Shown here: positions 18,438-26,502 of the stretch, in pieces
Numbering within the stretch: position 1 is the stretch's first letter
How the letters are laid out: each line of letters opens with the position of its first letter
NCBI RefSeq assembly: GCF_023516595.1
Contig: NZ_JAMGBG010000078.1
Location: forward strand, 62,001-126,000
Source of the DNA: Streptomyces neyagawaensis
GTDB lineage: Bacteria > Actinomycetota > Actinomycetes > Streptomycetales > Streptomycetaceae
Length of the DNA stretch: 64,000 nucleotides
Direction of reading: 5' to 3'
The notes under the pieces: model-generated
Database searches by the model: none
What the model was told of the DNA's origin: nothing
Seen by the model: the letters and a program-made list of their open reading frames with translations, nothing else
Program-made: the position numbers and the translations under genes

Positions 18438-19079
18438 CTAGACAATTTCGGTCTCGAGGACCACGGGCTGGGCCGGGGGACCCTCGTCGAGCAGCGTGCG
18501 CAGCAGTTCGGCGAGTCTGGTCGGGTACACAGTCTCATGCGTGCGGGTGAGTTCCCCGCACGTCCACCAACGTGCTCCCGCGACACTGCGCCGTTCCAGC
18601 TCGGTCAGGCCCGCCGCGCCGGGCAGCGGCTGGTGTGCGACGGCCGTGCGGGCCAGGAAGTACCACTCGTCCTGGTCCCAGCGGCGCCCGGCGAAGGGGA
18701 AGGAGCACCTCCGCCGCCAGAGGACCTGGCCGAGTTCCGCGTCCGTGATCCCGGTCTCCTCGGCGAGCTCCCGCAGCGCGGCCTCCTCCAGGGTCTCCGT
18801 GCCCTCGACGCCGCCGCCGGGGGTGAACCACCAGTCGTCCGACGGATCGTCCGGTTCATGCCCGTGCAGCAGGAGGATCCGGTCCAGTGGATCCAGCAGG
18901 ATCAGCCGGGCCACCGTGCGCAGCCCGCCCTCGTAGGTGTCCTCGGCCGCGTCCCCGGCATCCCGGTCGTCACCGCCGTACGAGCTGTACGTGGCCCCGT
19001 GCGGCGACACCGGCGGCTGCGCGTACGGCGGCTTCGGCGACGCACCGTACGACGGCTCACGCGACGGCTCAGCCGACAC
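18438..19079 (-). CDS. NUDIX hydrolase (mutT-like gene of the sipZ operon)
   Basis: 213 aa. The first 45 or so residues are disordered (Ser/Pro/Tyr-rich); the rest is a NUDIX fold with the box GGGVEGTETLEEAALRELAE followed by ETGI, matching Gx5Ex7REUxEExGU. It hydrolyses a nucleoside diphosphate linked to some moiety; the substrate is not predictable. GTG 19079 overlaps the sipZ stop by 11 nt, so it is coupled to sipZ. A sipZ-mutT operon has been described in S. lividans, to my recollection. Confidence 0.9.
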   Translation of the reverse strand: MSAEPSREPSYGASPKPPYAQPPVSPHGATYSSYGGDDRDAGDAAEDTYEGGLRTVARLILLDPLDRILLLHGHEPDDPSDDWWFTPGGGVEGTETLEEAALRELAEETGITDAELGQVLWRRRCSFPFAGRRWDQDEWYFLARTAVAHQPLPGAAGLTELERRSVAGARWWTCGELTRTHETVYPTRLAELLRTLLDEGPPAQPVVLETEIV

Positions 19080-19812
19080 GGGCGGGCTCCGTCGGCGTAC
19101 GGTCGCGGCCGCCGAGCCGCTTGGCCACGGGGCCGTAGGCCGCGCCGCCCAGGACCAGCAGCATGCCCACGACCAGCGCGGCGGTGATCAGCCGCAGCGG
19201 GCCGGGAGAGGACAGCGCGCCCAGCTTCTCGAAGCCCGTGGGGCGGGCCAGCATGCCGTCCATGGGCCAAACGACGGCGTCCACGCGCGCGTCGACGTTG
19301 CCCCGCGGCACCGTGCCCTGGCCGGCCTCGGTCAGGTGGGCGGTGGAGTCCAGGGAGCCGCTGCGTTCGTCACCGAGGAGGAAGAGGCGGCCCTTGGGGA
19401 CGGTGATCTCGGGGATGCCGGTCAGCTCGGCGTCCTGCCCCTTCGGCAGATACCCCTCGTCGATCTTCTTGCCGTTGACGGTCAGCTTGCCGTCGGTGCA
19501 GCAGGCGACCGTGTCCCCGCCGACGGCGACGACCCGCTTGACCATGGGCGAGTTGCCCCAGGCCTCCTCCCGGAAGACCACGACGTCACCGCGCTGGACG
19601 TCGGCGCCGTCGACCCGCTGGGCCAGGATGCGGTCGCCGGAGGTGATGGTGGGCGACATGGAGTCGGTCGGCACCGTGTAGGGCTGGTAGATAACGGCAC
19701 CCCACAGGAAGCCGCCGAGGAACAGCACACAGCCGAGGGCCACGGCCAGCCCCGACAGCTTGCTGCCGAGCCGTCCGCGGCCCTCGTCCGTACGGCCTGT
19801 CGTCCCGCTCAT
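19069..19812 (-). CDS. sipZ: type I signal peptidase (SipZ position)
   Basis: Membrane serine protease that removes signal peptides from exported proteins. 247 aa: an N-terminal helix (LAVALGCVLFLGGFLWGAV), catalytic Ser in YTVPTDSMSPTI, catalytic Lys in MVKRVVAVGGDTV, the LFLLGDERSGSLDSTAH box, and a C-terminal helix (LITAALVVGMLLVLGGAAYG). ATG 19812 has GGGGGAG upstream. It is the fourth of four adjacent paralogues and forms a unit with the NUDIX gene. Confidence 0.92.
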   Translation of the reverse strand: MSGTTGRTDEGRGRLGSKLSGLAVALGCVLFLGGFLWGAVIYQPYTVPTDSMSPTITSGDRILAQRVDGADVQRGDVVVFREEAWGNSPMVKRVVAVGGDTVACCTDGKLTVNGKKIDEGYLPKGQDAELTGIPEITVPKGRLFLLGDERSGSLDSTAHLTEAGQGTVPRGNVDARVDAVVWPMDGMLARPTGFEKLGALSSPGPLRLITAALVVGMLLVLGGAAYGPVAKRLGGRDRTPTEPARVG

Positions 19813-19893
19813 CCCAGTGCTCCCCCAGTTCGGAGATTCGATCGCCCGGGCGCCGTGCGGAGCCACGGTTGATCGGCGATCTGGGACGGCACC

Positions 19894-20883
19894 CTACCCG
19901 GCGGTACCCGTGCCAGAAACCCTCGGGCTCTCGGCCGCGAGGAGACGGCGCCGGCGCCACAGCACCAGGGGAACCGCGCCCGCGAGACCGAGCGCGCCGG
20001 GCGCGGCGGCGCTCAGGTTCTGGTCGAAGGTGTCGGGAATCGGCAGCGTGGACCAGCGGGTGGGCGGCCAGGCGACCACGACGGCGCGGCCGACGACATT
20101 GTCCACGGGGACCATGCCCTTGTTCTTGTCGTTCTGGTGGTAGCGGGAGTCCAGCGAGTTCTGCCGGTGGTCACCCATGACCCAGATTTTGCCCTCGGGT
20201 ACCTTCACCTTGAACTGGCCGCCGGTGTCGTCGACGGTGCAGGGAGTGTTGCCCGGGTACACATACGGCTCGTTCAGCGCCTTGCCGTTGACCTTCAGGG
20301 GGCCCGTGCCCTTGCACTCCACGGTGTCGCCGGCGACGCCGATGACCCGCTTGATGAGGTCCTTCTCCTCCGCGGACGGCATCAGGCCGATCCAGCCGAG
20401 GACCCGCTGCACGGGGTTGGGCTCCAGGGTGGGCTCGCCCCTGAGCCAGCCGGCCGGGTCGTGGAAGACGACGACCTCACCGCGCTCCGGCTCGGAACCG
20501 AACCAGGGGGTGAGCTTGTCGACCAGGACCCGGTCGCCCTCCTGGAGGGTGTTCTGCATCGAGTCCGACGGGATGGAGAACGCCTGGACCAGGAAGGTCT
20601 TGATCAGCAGCGCGAGGACCAGCGCGATCCCGATGAGGATCGGCAGTTCCTTCCAGAAGGAGCGCTGTTTCTTCTTGGGCGCACGGTTCTGCTCGCCGTC
20701 GTCCGTCGAGGTCCGGGTGTCCTCCCCGCCGTCCGCCCCGTCCGGGTGGTCACTCCCGTCGGACACGGAACCCTCGGAACCCACGGCGTTCTCCGCGGCC
20801 GGGGAAGCCGCCTCGTCGGACTGCTCGGGCCGCTCCTCGGAACCACCGTGTCCGGACCGTGCGCCGACCGCCAAATCCCCCAC
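19894..20883 (-). CDS. sipY: type I signal peptidase (SipY position)
   Basis: 329 aa from GTG 20883, which has AGGAG five bases upstream; GTG 20889 is an alternative. A long acidic, disordered N-terminus (about 80 residues) precedes the membrane helix LPILIGIALVLALLIKTFLV. The dyad Ser is in SIPSDSMQNTLQEGDRV and Lys in DLIKRVIGVAGDTV; the DHRQNSLDSRYH box follows, then a C-terminal hydrophobic segment (ALGLAGAVPLVLW). The first 134 nt are shared with the 3' end of the sipX frame. SipY is the main signal peptidase in S. lividans, as I recall. Confidence 0.92.
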   Translation of the reverse strand: MGDLAVGARSGHGGSEERPEQSDEAASPAAENAVGSEGSVSDGSDHPDGADGGEDTRTSTDDGEQNRAPKKKQRSFWKELPILIGIALVLALLIKTFLVQAFSIPSDSMQNTLQEGDRVLVDKLTPWFGSEPERGEVVVFHDPAGWLRGEPTLEPNPVQRVLGWIGLMPSAEEKDLIKRVIGVAGDTVECKGTGPLKVNGKALNEPYVYPGNTPCTVDDTGGQFKVKVPEGKIWVMGDHRQNSLDSRYHQNDKNKGMVPVDNVVGRAVVVAWPPTRWSTLPIPDTFDQNLSAAAPGALGLAGAVPLVLWRRRRLLAAESPRVSGTGTAG

Positions 20884-21868
20884 ATCCACTCCTCACGCCG
20901 TACCGCCGCCCGCGCCACATCCGGTGCAGGCCCACCACTCCCATAACGAGCGGGAGTTCCGCAGGGGTCGGGAGGGGGATCAATCCGTTTCGATCCGCGG
21001 GGGCCACCCTATGCGAAGCGCCGAGGGCAATGGGCGACCCGCTCGGCACGGCGGAGAACGTGTCAGGCTCCTCCAACTGCCCCCAGTGGCCGATCGGCCA
21101 GGCGATGACCACGGCTCTACCGACGACGGAGTCCATGGGGACCGTACCGCTGAACCGGGCCGTCTTCGAGTCGTCCGACTGGTGGGCGCGTGAATCGGCC
21201 GAATTCTCGCGGTGGTCGCCCATGACCCAGAGCCGTCCCTGGGGCACGGTGACCTGGAACTCCTGCGTGGAGGGCTTGTTGCCCGGGTGGATGTAGGCCG
21301 TCTCGTCCAGCGGCATGCCGTTGACGGTGACGCGGCCCTGGAGGTCGCAGCACTTGACGGTGTCGCCGCCGACCGCGACGACCCGCTTGATCAGGTCCTT
21401 CTCGTCGTCGGACGGGAGCAGTCCGATGAACTGCAAACCCTCCTTGATCTGCTTGATGACGATGGGGTCCTCGGTCGTGGCCGTGGTCTGCTCGTCCTCC
21501 AGCCAGCCGCCGGGGTCCTTGAAGACGACGACGTCGCCCCGGACCGGCTTCGAGCCGAACCACGGGGTGAGCTTGTCGACCAGGACGCGGTCGCCGATCT
21601 GGATCGTCTGCTCCATGGAGCCCGACGGGATCACGAACGCCTGGACGAGGAAGGTCTTCAGGACCAGCGCTATCAGGACGGCGACCCCGACGAGGAGCGG
21701 GATCTCCTTGACCGCCGAGCGGCGCCTGCGCCGTTTGATCTTGCGGGCGAGCTTGCGCCGCTCGACCCGGCTCGGCCGCGCGGCACCGCCGGCTCGCCGG
21801 GTGCCGGTGGGCAGCAGATTCTCGGACGGAGCGCTGGCGGCACCGCGGGGCCTGCCACGGTTACCCAT
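20750..21868 (-). CDS. sipX: type I signal peptidase (SipX position) with C-terminal extension
   Basis: 372 aa, about 50 more than I expect for SipX. A basic N-terminus is followed by the helix IPLLVGVAVLIALVLKTFLV, Ser in VIPSGSMEQTIQIGDRV, Lys in DLIKRVVAVGGDTV and the DHRENSADSRAH box. After a weakly hydrophobic segment (LPLVMGVVGLHRMW) the frame continues as an Arg/Gly-rich tail that overlaps the sipY coding start by 134 nt. ATG 21868 overlaps the sipW stop. The extension looks like a lost stop codon. Confidence 0.9.
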   Translation of the reverse strand: MGNRGRPRGAASAPSENLLPTGTRRAGGAARPSRVERRKLARKIKRRRRRSAVKEIPLLVGVAVLIALVLKTFLVQAFVIPSGSMEQTIQIGDRVLVDKLTPWFGSKPVRGDVVVFKDPGGWLEDEQTTATTEDPIVIKQIKEGLQFIGLLPSDDEKDLIKRVVAVGGDTVKCCDLQGRVTVNGMPLDETAYIHPGNKPSTQEFQVTVPQGRLWVMGDHRENSADSRAHQSDDSKTARFSGTVPMDSVVGRAVVIAWPIGHWGQLEEPDTFSAVPSGSPIALGASHRVAPADRNGLIPLPTPAELPLVMGVVGLHRMWRGRRYGVRSGCGGFGGRRTVRTRWFRGAARAVRRGGFPGRGERRGFRGFRVRRE

Positions 21869-22607
21869 GCGCACCGCCGGCGGCGGGCACGCGCCCGTAG
21901 GCGTCGGGACGGTGCAGACGCGTCCAGTGGTCCGCGGGCCAGGCGATCCAGTCGGCCCGGCCGATCACGGCGTCGAGCGGGATCATGCCGCCACCCGGGG
22001 AGCCCAGGTGGTCGCGGGAGTCGCTGGAGTCGCCGCGGTGGTCGCCGAGGAGGAACAGACGCCCCTCGGGTACGACCACGTCGAAGGGCACGCTCGATGG
22101 GCTGTCCCCCGGGTACAGAAACGACGACTCGTCGACCGACCGGCCGTTCACCTCAAGCCTCCCCTCCTGGTCGCAGCAGACCACCCGATCTCCCCCCACG
22201 CCGACAACGCGCTTGATGTAGTCGGCGTTCCCGAAGTAGCCGGTGCCGTCGAAGACGACGACGTCACCTCGCCGCGGCTCAGAACCGAAACGGTACGCCA
22301 ACTTATTTACGAGAACGCGGTCCCCGATCCTCAATGAACGCTCCATGGAGCTGCTGGGAATCTGGAACGGCTGCATCACGAAGTTGCTGAAGAGCGTCAG
22401 AAAAAGCAGGCAGATCAGTACGGCAAGGGTGTATCGCCCACCCGGAACGGACTCGGCGGCCCGGCCCGCCCACACGAAACGCGACCGCCCCTCCGGCCGC
22501 TCCGTGTCCGAGGTCTCCTCGGAACCGGCCGGGACGGATGACGTCCCGGCTTCGGAAGGGCGGGGGGAGCGGTCGCGCTCCTTGTACTGCTGTGCCTCGG
22601 TGTCCAT
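21861..22607 (-). CDS. sipW: type I signal peptidase (SipW position)
   Basis: 248 aa. A polar N-terminus is followed by one membrane helix (YTLAVLICLLFLTLFSNFVM). Catalytic Ser is in QIPSSSMERSLRIGDRV, catalytic Lys in ADYIKRVVGVGGD, and the box is LFLLGDHRGDSSDSRDH. Unlike SipY and SipZ here it ends without a C-terminal hydrophobic anchor. It lies 46 nt after rplS and overlaps sipX, so it opens the sipW-sipX-sipY operon. Confidence 0.92.
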   Translation of the reverse strand: MDTEAQQYKERDRSPRPSEAGTSSVPAGSEETSDTERPEGRSRFVWAGRAAESVPGGRYTLAVLICLLFLTLFSNFVMQPFQIPSSSMERSLRIGDRVLVNKLAYRFGSEPRRGDVVVFDGTGYFGNADYIKRVVGVGGDRVVCCDQEGRLEVNGRSVDESSFLYPGDSPSSVPFDVVVPEGRLFLLGDHRGDSSDSRDHLGSPGGGMIPLDAVIGRADWIAWPADHWTRLHRPDAYGRVPAAGGAHG

Positions 22608-22653
22608 CGGGGCCAGATCGTATCCGGCCCCTCTATGACACGTGGGCGCGCGC

Positions 22654-23004
22654 TCAGTTGTCGCGCTTCTCCTTGATCTTCGCCGCCTTGCCGCGCAGCT
22701 CGCGCAGGTAGTACAGCTTGGCGCGACGGACGTCACCGCGGGTGACGAGCTCGATCTTCTCGACGATCGGGGTGTGCACCGGGAAGGTGCGCTCCACGCC
22801 GACGGAGAACGAGACCTTGCGGACCGTGAAGGTCTCGCGGACACCGGCGCCCTGGCGGCGGATCACAACGCCCTTGAACTGCTGCACACGGGAGCGGTTG
22901 CCCTCGATGACGCGGACGTGGACGTTGACGGTGTCACCCGGGCGGAAGGCCGGGATGTCGCTGCGCAGCGACGCGGAGTCGAGGGAGTCGAGCAGGTGAG
23001 ACAT
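22654..23004 (-). CDS. rplS: 50S ribosomal protein L19
   Basis: 116 aa, standard length. It carries the family segments IPAFRPGDTVNVHVRV, RVQQFKGVVIRRQGAGVRET and FTVRKVSFSVGVERTFPVHT, and ends in a basic tail. ATG 23004 is chosen because homologues begin MSHLLDSLD. It follows trmD by about 130 nt and precedes the signal-peptidase operon, the order trmD-rplS-sip that is common in actinobacteria. Confidence 0.98.
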   Translation of the reverse strand: MSHLLDSLDSASLRSDIPAFRPGDTVNVHVRVIEGNRSRVQQFKGVVIRRQGAGVRETFTVRKVSFSVGVERTFPVHTPIVEKIELVTRGDVRRAKLYYLRELRGKAAKIKEKRDN

Positions 23005-23087
23005 TGCGTCTGCTTTCTTCGCCCATGCCACAGGTCATAGGCGGGAGCTAGGTTTTCCAAGAGGATGCTGTCCGTGTCGGGGCGGGC

Positions 23088-23125
23088 GTCGTGTCCCCCT
23101 GTGGCAGGGGCGCGCGCCGGACGAC
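23088..23125 (-). promoter_or_regulatory. possible structured leader of rplS
   Basis: On the minus strand, GTCGT ... ACGAC encloses CCCCT-GCCAC-AGGGG, giving a two-tier stem-loop about 85 nt ahead of the rplS start. It could be a trmD terminator or an L19 autoregulatory leader; the sequence alone does not decide. Confidence 0.3.
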
Positions 23126-23138
23126 GCACAACAGCGGC

Positions 23139-23972
23139 CTATTCTTCCACGCCCTCCAGCCGACGCCAAAATCGGCCGTGGGGCTCGCCCTCGGGGTCGG
23201 GTGCCCAGCCGAGGATGGAGAGCATCTCCCGGTCCTTCTTGTCGAAGGCCTTGGGGTCGCAGCGCTCGATGAGGTCGGGCCGGTTGGCCGTCGTGCGCCT
23301 CAGTGCCTCGTCCCGGCGCCAGCGCGCGATCTTGCCGTGGTGGCCGCTGAGCAGCACATCGGGGATGTCCCGGCCGCGCCACTCGGGCGGCTTCGTGTAG
23401 ACCGGCCCCTCCAGGAGGTTGGCCATGGCGCCGGGCGCGAAGGAGTCGTCCTGGTGGGACGCGGCGTTGCCGAGGACACCGGGCAGCAGACGCGCCACGG
23501 CCTCCGTGATGACGAGGACGGCCGCCTCGCCGCCGGCGAGCACGTAGTCGCCGATGGACACCTCGTACACGGGCATACGGGTGGCGTACTCGTCGATGAC
23601 ACGGCGGTCGATGCCCTCGTAGCGGGCCGGGGTGAAGATCAGCCAGGGCCGCTCGGAGAGTTCGACGGCGAGGGTCTGGGTGAACGGGCGGCCGCTCGGG
23701 GTGGGGACGATGAGGGCGGGTCGGCGGGCGCCGGTCTCGTAGCCGTCGGCGAGGACGGAGTCCAGTGCATCGCCCCAGGGTTCGGTCTTCATGACCATGC
23801 CGGGGCCGCCGCCGTAGGGCGTGTCGTCGACGGTGTTGTGCCGGTCGTACGTCCAGGAGCGCAGATCATGCACGTGCACATTCAGCTGTCCACGCGCGCG
23901 TGCCTTCCCGACGAGGGAGACGTTCAGGGGGTCGAGGTACTCGGGGAAGATCGTGACGACGTCGAGCCGCAT
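23139..23972 (-). CDS. trmD: tRNA (guanine-37-N1)-methyltransferase
   Basis: SPOUT-class enzyme forming m1G37 next to the anticodon, which prevents frameshifting. The 277-aa product begins MRLDVVTIFPEYLDPL. It has GGGPGMVMKTEPW, the AdoMet knot segment YEVSIGDYVLAGGEAAVLVI, and the C-terminal LSGHHGKIARWRRDEAL. It overlaps the rimM stop by one base (TGATG). Confidence 0.97.
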   Translation of the reverse strand: MRLDVVTIFPEYLDPLNVSLVGKARARGQLNVHVHDLRSWTYDRHNTVDDTPYGGGPGMVMKTEPWGDALDSVLADGYETGARRPALIVPTPSGRPFTQTLAVELSERPWLIFTPARYEGIDRRVIDEYATRMPVYEVSIGDYVLAGGEAAVLVITEAVARLLPGVLGNAASHQDDSFAPGAMANLLEGPVYTKPPEWRGRDIPDVLLSGHHGKIARWRRDEALRRTTANRPDLIERCDPKAFDKKDREMLSILGWAPDPEGEPHGRFWRRLEGVEE

Positions 23973-24514
23973 CAGGCCTCGTCCCGCGACGACGCGATCT
24001 CCGCGCGGTCGTCGATCAGTCCGGCCGGCGGGTCGATGACCGCGCGCTGCTCCTCGAGGTCGATCTCGGTGACGATCTCCTCGACGAAGGGGATCATCAC
24101 CTCGCTGCCGTCGGGCCGCTCGACGATGAAGAGGTCCTGGGAGGGCAGGTGCGAGATCTCGGTGATCCGGCCGACCTCGATCCCGTCCTTGGTGACCACG
24201 TCGAGGTCGATCAGCTGGTGGTCGTAGTACTCGTCCTCTTCCTCGGGGAGTTCCTCCGGGTCCACCTCGGCGATCAGGAGGGTGTTGCGCAGCGCCTCGG
24301 CGGCGTTGCGGTCCTTCACGCCCTCGAAGCGCAGCAGGAGGCGGCCGCTGTGCACCCGGCCGGTCTCGATGGTGAGGGGCCCCGTCGAGGCGGGGTCGGT
24401 GGCCAGTACGGCGCCGGGCGCGAGCCTCAGCTCCGGCTCGTCGGTACGTACCTCGACGGTGACCTCGCCCTTGATGCCGTGGGCGCGGCCGATCCGTGCG
24501 ACTACCAGCTGCAC
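23972..24514 (-). CDS. rimM: ribosome maturation factor RimM
   Basis: Assists late 30S assembly around S19. 180 aa from GTG 24514, with AGGAG upstream. The N-terminal beta-barrel begins VQLVVARIGRAHGIKGEVTV, and the PRC-barrel part includes EDEYYDHQLIDLDVVTKDG and EIVTEIDLEEQRAVIDPPAG. It belongs to the rpsP-khpA-rimM-trmD-rplS ribosome-maturation cluster and is coupled to trmD. Confidence 0.95.
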   Translation of the reverse strand: MQLVVARIGRAHGIKGEVTVEVRTDEPELRLAPGAVLATDPASTGPLTIETGRVHSGRLLLRFEGVKDRNAAEALRNTLLIAEVDPEELPEEEDEYYDHQLIDLDVVTKDGIEVGRITEISHLPSQDLFIVERPDGSEVMIPFVEEIVTEIDLEEQRAVIDPPAGLIDDRAEIASSRDEA

Positions 24515-24617
24515 TGTGCTTGATCTCCTGTCATCGGACGGTCCGGACGACCGTACGACGTCGGGCCGGGGACGGCTCGATGGCCTTCCCCGGCCCGAGC
24601 CGGTGCTGCGAATTGCG

Positions 24618-24857
24618 TCAGCGGACGTGATCCACGTCGACGAGGTCGACACGGACTCCGCGGCCGCCGATGGCACCCACGACGGTGCGCAGGGCGCGGG
24701 CGGTACGGCCGTTGCGGCCGATCACCTTGCCGAGGTCATCGGGGTGGACCCGGACCTCGAGGACGCGCCCGCGACGCAGGTTGCGCGAGGCGACCTGTAC
24801 GTCGTCGGGGTAGTCGACGATGCCCTTGACGAGGTGCTCGAGAGCCTCCTCGAGCAT
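24618..24857 (-). CDS. khpA: KH-domain RNA-binding protein KhpA
   Basis: 79-aa single KH domain with the RNA-binding loop KVIGRNGRTARALRTVV (GRNG as the GxxG loop). In other bacteria KhpA pairs with KhpB/Jag and affects translation and cell elongation. It begins right after the rpsP stop and precedes rimM by about 100 nt, the usual rpsP-khpA-rimM order. Confidence 0.94.
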   Translation of the reverse strand: MLEEALEHLVKGIVDYPDDVQVASRNLRRGRVLEVRVHPDDLGKVIGRNGRTARALRTVVGAIGGRGVRVDLVDVDHVR

Positions 24858-24859
24858 GC

Positions 24860-25288
24860 TCAGGCCTCGGTCGACTCAGACGAAGAAGACTCGGCCGCGG
24901 CCTCGTCCTTCTTCTCAGCCTTCTTCTTCTGGGTGATCGCCTCACCCTTGCCCTCGTCGTCGCCGCCGAGGGCCTCGAACGACGGGCGCGTGGACTTCGG
25001 CTCGGCGACGAGGAGCGGCGCCGGGGCGGGCTCGCCCTTGAACTTCTGCCAGTCGCCGGTCTTCTTCAGGATGGCGAGCACGGGCTCGGTCGGCTGCGCG
25101 CCGACACCCAGCCAGTAGGCGACGCGGTCCGCGTCGACCTCGATGACCGAGGGGTTGTACGTCGGGTGGTACTTGCCGATCTCCTCGATCGCACGACCGT
25201 CACGACGGGTACGGGAGTCGGCGACGACGATGCGGTAGTGAGGCGAACGGATCTTGCCCAGACGCTTCAGCTTGATCTTGACTGCCAC
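24860..25288 (-). CDS. rpsP: 30S ribosomal protein S16
   Basis: 142 aa. The first 80 or so residues are the S16 core (VKIKLKRLGKIRSPHYRIVV, EIGKYHPTYNPSVIEVDADR). The rest is an Ala/Glu/Lys-rich tail that actinobacterial S16 often carries. GTG 25288 has AGGAGAA upstream. It is first gene of the maturation cluster, followed within two bases by khpA. Confidence 0.97.
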   Translation of the reverse strand: MAVKIKLKRLGKIRSPHYRIVVADSRTRRDGRAIEEIGKYHPTYNPSVIEVDADRVAYWLGVGAQPTEPVLAILKKTGDWQKFKGEPAPAPLLVAEPKSTRPSFEALGGDDEGKGEAITQKKKAEKKDEAAAESSSSESTEA

Positions 25289-25646
25289 GGGAGTGGGTTC
25301 TCCTGGAATTGACGTGGTTGGGCACGGCGAGAATGCCGCGTGGGGTTGCGGTACCCGAGTGCCCGATGGACGCGTCAGCCGGAGGAGAGAGGGGTCCTGT
25401 GCGACTGTCGAGTACAGCTAGCCATTGTGCCACACCCCACGGGTCGCGCTTGCCGCGAGGGGCCGCGTGCGGCCATGCCTGAGCGGCACCCCGCGCCAGG
25501 GGTGCGTCGCGCTCACCGGCGCGTAGAGGATGCCGCCGGGACGGCACCCTCCACTCCCGACTCGACGTGAGGCTCGCTGTACGACTCGACGGACGACTCA
25601 CTGGTACGGCCGCCACGAGCAGCCGTCTGTTCAGTTCGTCGTCGCG
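25289..25646. other. intergenic leader upstream of rpsP
   Basis: About 358 bp between the rpsP start and the stop of the zinc-protease-like gene. It should hold the rpsP-operon promoter. A relatively AT-containing stretch at 25410-25445 is the best candidate, but no convincing -35/-10 pair was settled and no gene is seen. Confidence 0.4.
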
Positions 25647-26243
25647 TCACGCCGCGCCCACGACCTCCGGGATCCGGAAGGGCTTTCCGCAGCCGCCGCA
25701 GACGATGGGTGCCTGGGCGAGTACGGAGGGGACGACCCGGACGTTGCGTCCGCAGTCGCAGACCGCCTTGACCCGGACGCCTCCGCCGGAGGAGCCGTGA
25801 CGGGCGGCCGGGCCCCGGAAGCTGCGGGCCGTGTCGGCGGAGGTGGCCGCCGTGTGGGCCTTCAGGGCGCGCTGCAGTTTCTCGATGGTCGGGCGGTAGC
25901 GACGCTTCGCCTCGGGGTTGAGGGTGACCAGCGAGAAGCCGCTGCTGGGATGCGGTTCCTCGGGGTGGTCGAGACCCAGTTCCTCGGCGATCGCGAGGAA
26001 TCTCCGGTTGTGGTAGCGGCCGGCGCGGGAGGTGTCACGGACCCCTCGGGCGGCGGCGATGCCATGGACTGCCTCATGGAGCAGTCGCTCGAAGGAGAGT
26101 TCGTGCCCGCATGCGGACGACGACTCCCCGATCAGGGACTCGGGGGCGGCAAGATCCGGCAACTCGGGGTGGTACCGCTGAATGTCGGCCCACGCCTGCG
26201 CCAGTTCTGCGGCGAGAACGGGTGGTGTCTGTGTCGTGCTCAC
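25647..26243 (-). CDS. SprT-like putative zinc metalloprotein
   Basis: 198 aa, function unknown. The middle has an HExxH-type motif, RLLHEAVHGIAAARGVRD, followed by RYHNRRF as a possible third ligand. The C-terminus holds two Cys pairs (VCDCGRNVRV and VCGGCGKPF) like a zinc ribbon. This layout resembles SprT/Spartan-like proteases, but similarity is only by motif. GTG 26243 is the only sensible start after the upstream low-complexity frame; no ribosome-binding site is evident. It is separated from proS by a terminator. Confidence 0.72.
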   Translation of the reverse strand: MSTTQTPPVLAAELAQAWADIQRYHPELPDLAAPESLIGESSSACGHELSFERLLHEAVHGIAAARGVRDTSRAGRYHNRRFLAIAEELGLDHPEEPHPSSGFSLVTLNPEAKRRYRPTIEKLQRALKAHTAATSADTARSFRGPAARHGSSGGGVRVKAVCDCGRNVRVVPSVLAQAPIVCGGCGKPFRIPEVVGAA

Positions 26244-26406
26244 GTAATGACAACGAGCCTGAGTGCCCCTGTGTTCCGATTCCGGGGCATCCCAAATAAT
26301 TTGCACGTACCCGTCAGTTGCCGCTAGTGCGACCCGACGAGGGCGGGTGCGCTGATCTGCGGAGAAGCCTCGCAGCTCCACGCAAGGCGGTACGTAGTAA
26401 CACGTA

Positions 26407-26441
26407 GCCCCGGCGCGTAGACAAGGTCCGCGCGCCGGGGC
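26407..26441 (-). terminator. terminator downstream of proS
   Basis: A perfect 11-bp stem (GCCCCGGCGCG / CGCGCCGGGGC) with a 13-nt loop lies about 60 nt beyond the proS stop on the minus strand. It separates proS from the downstream zinc-protein gene. Confidence 0.75.
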
Positions 26442-26502
26442 ACCTGTGGTCGTCAGATACGCAAGGGGCGTTTCGGTCGCTCTCGCGACGGAACGGATCG
26501 CT

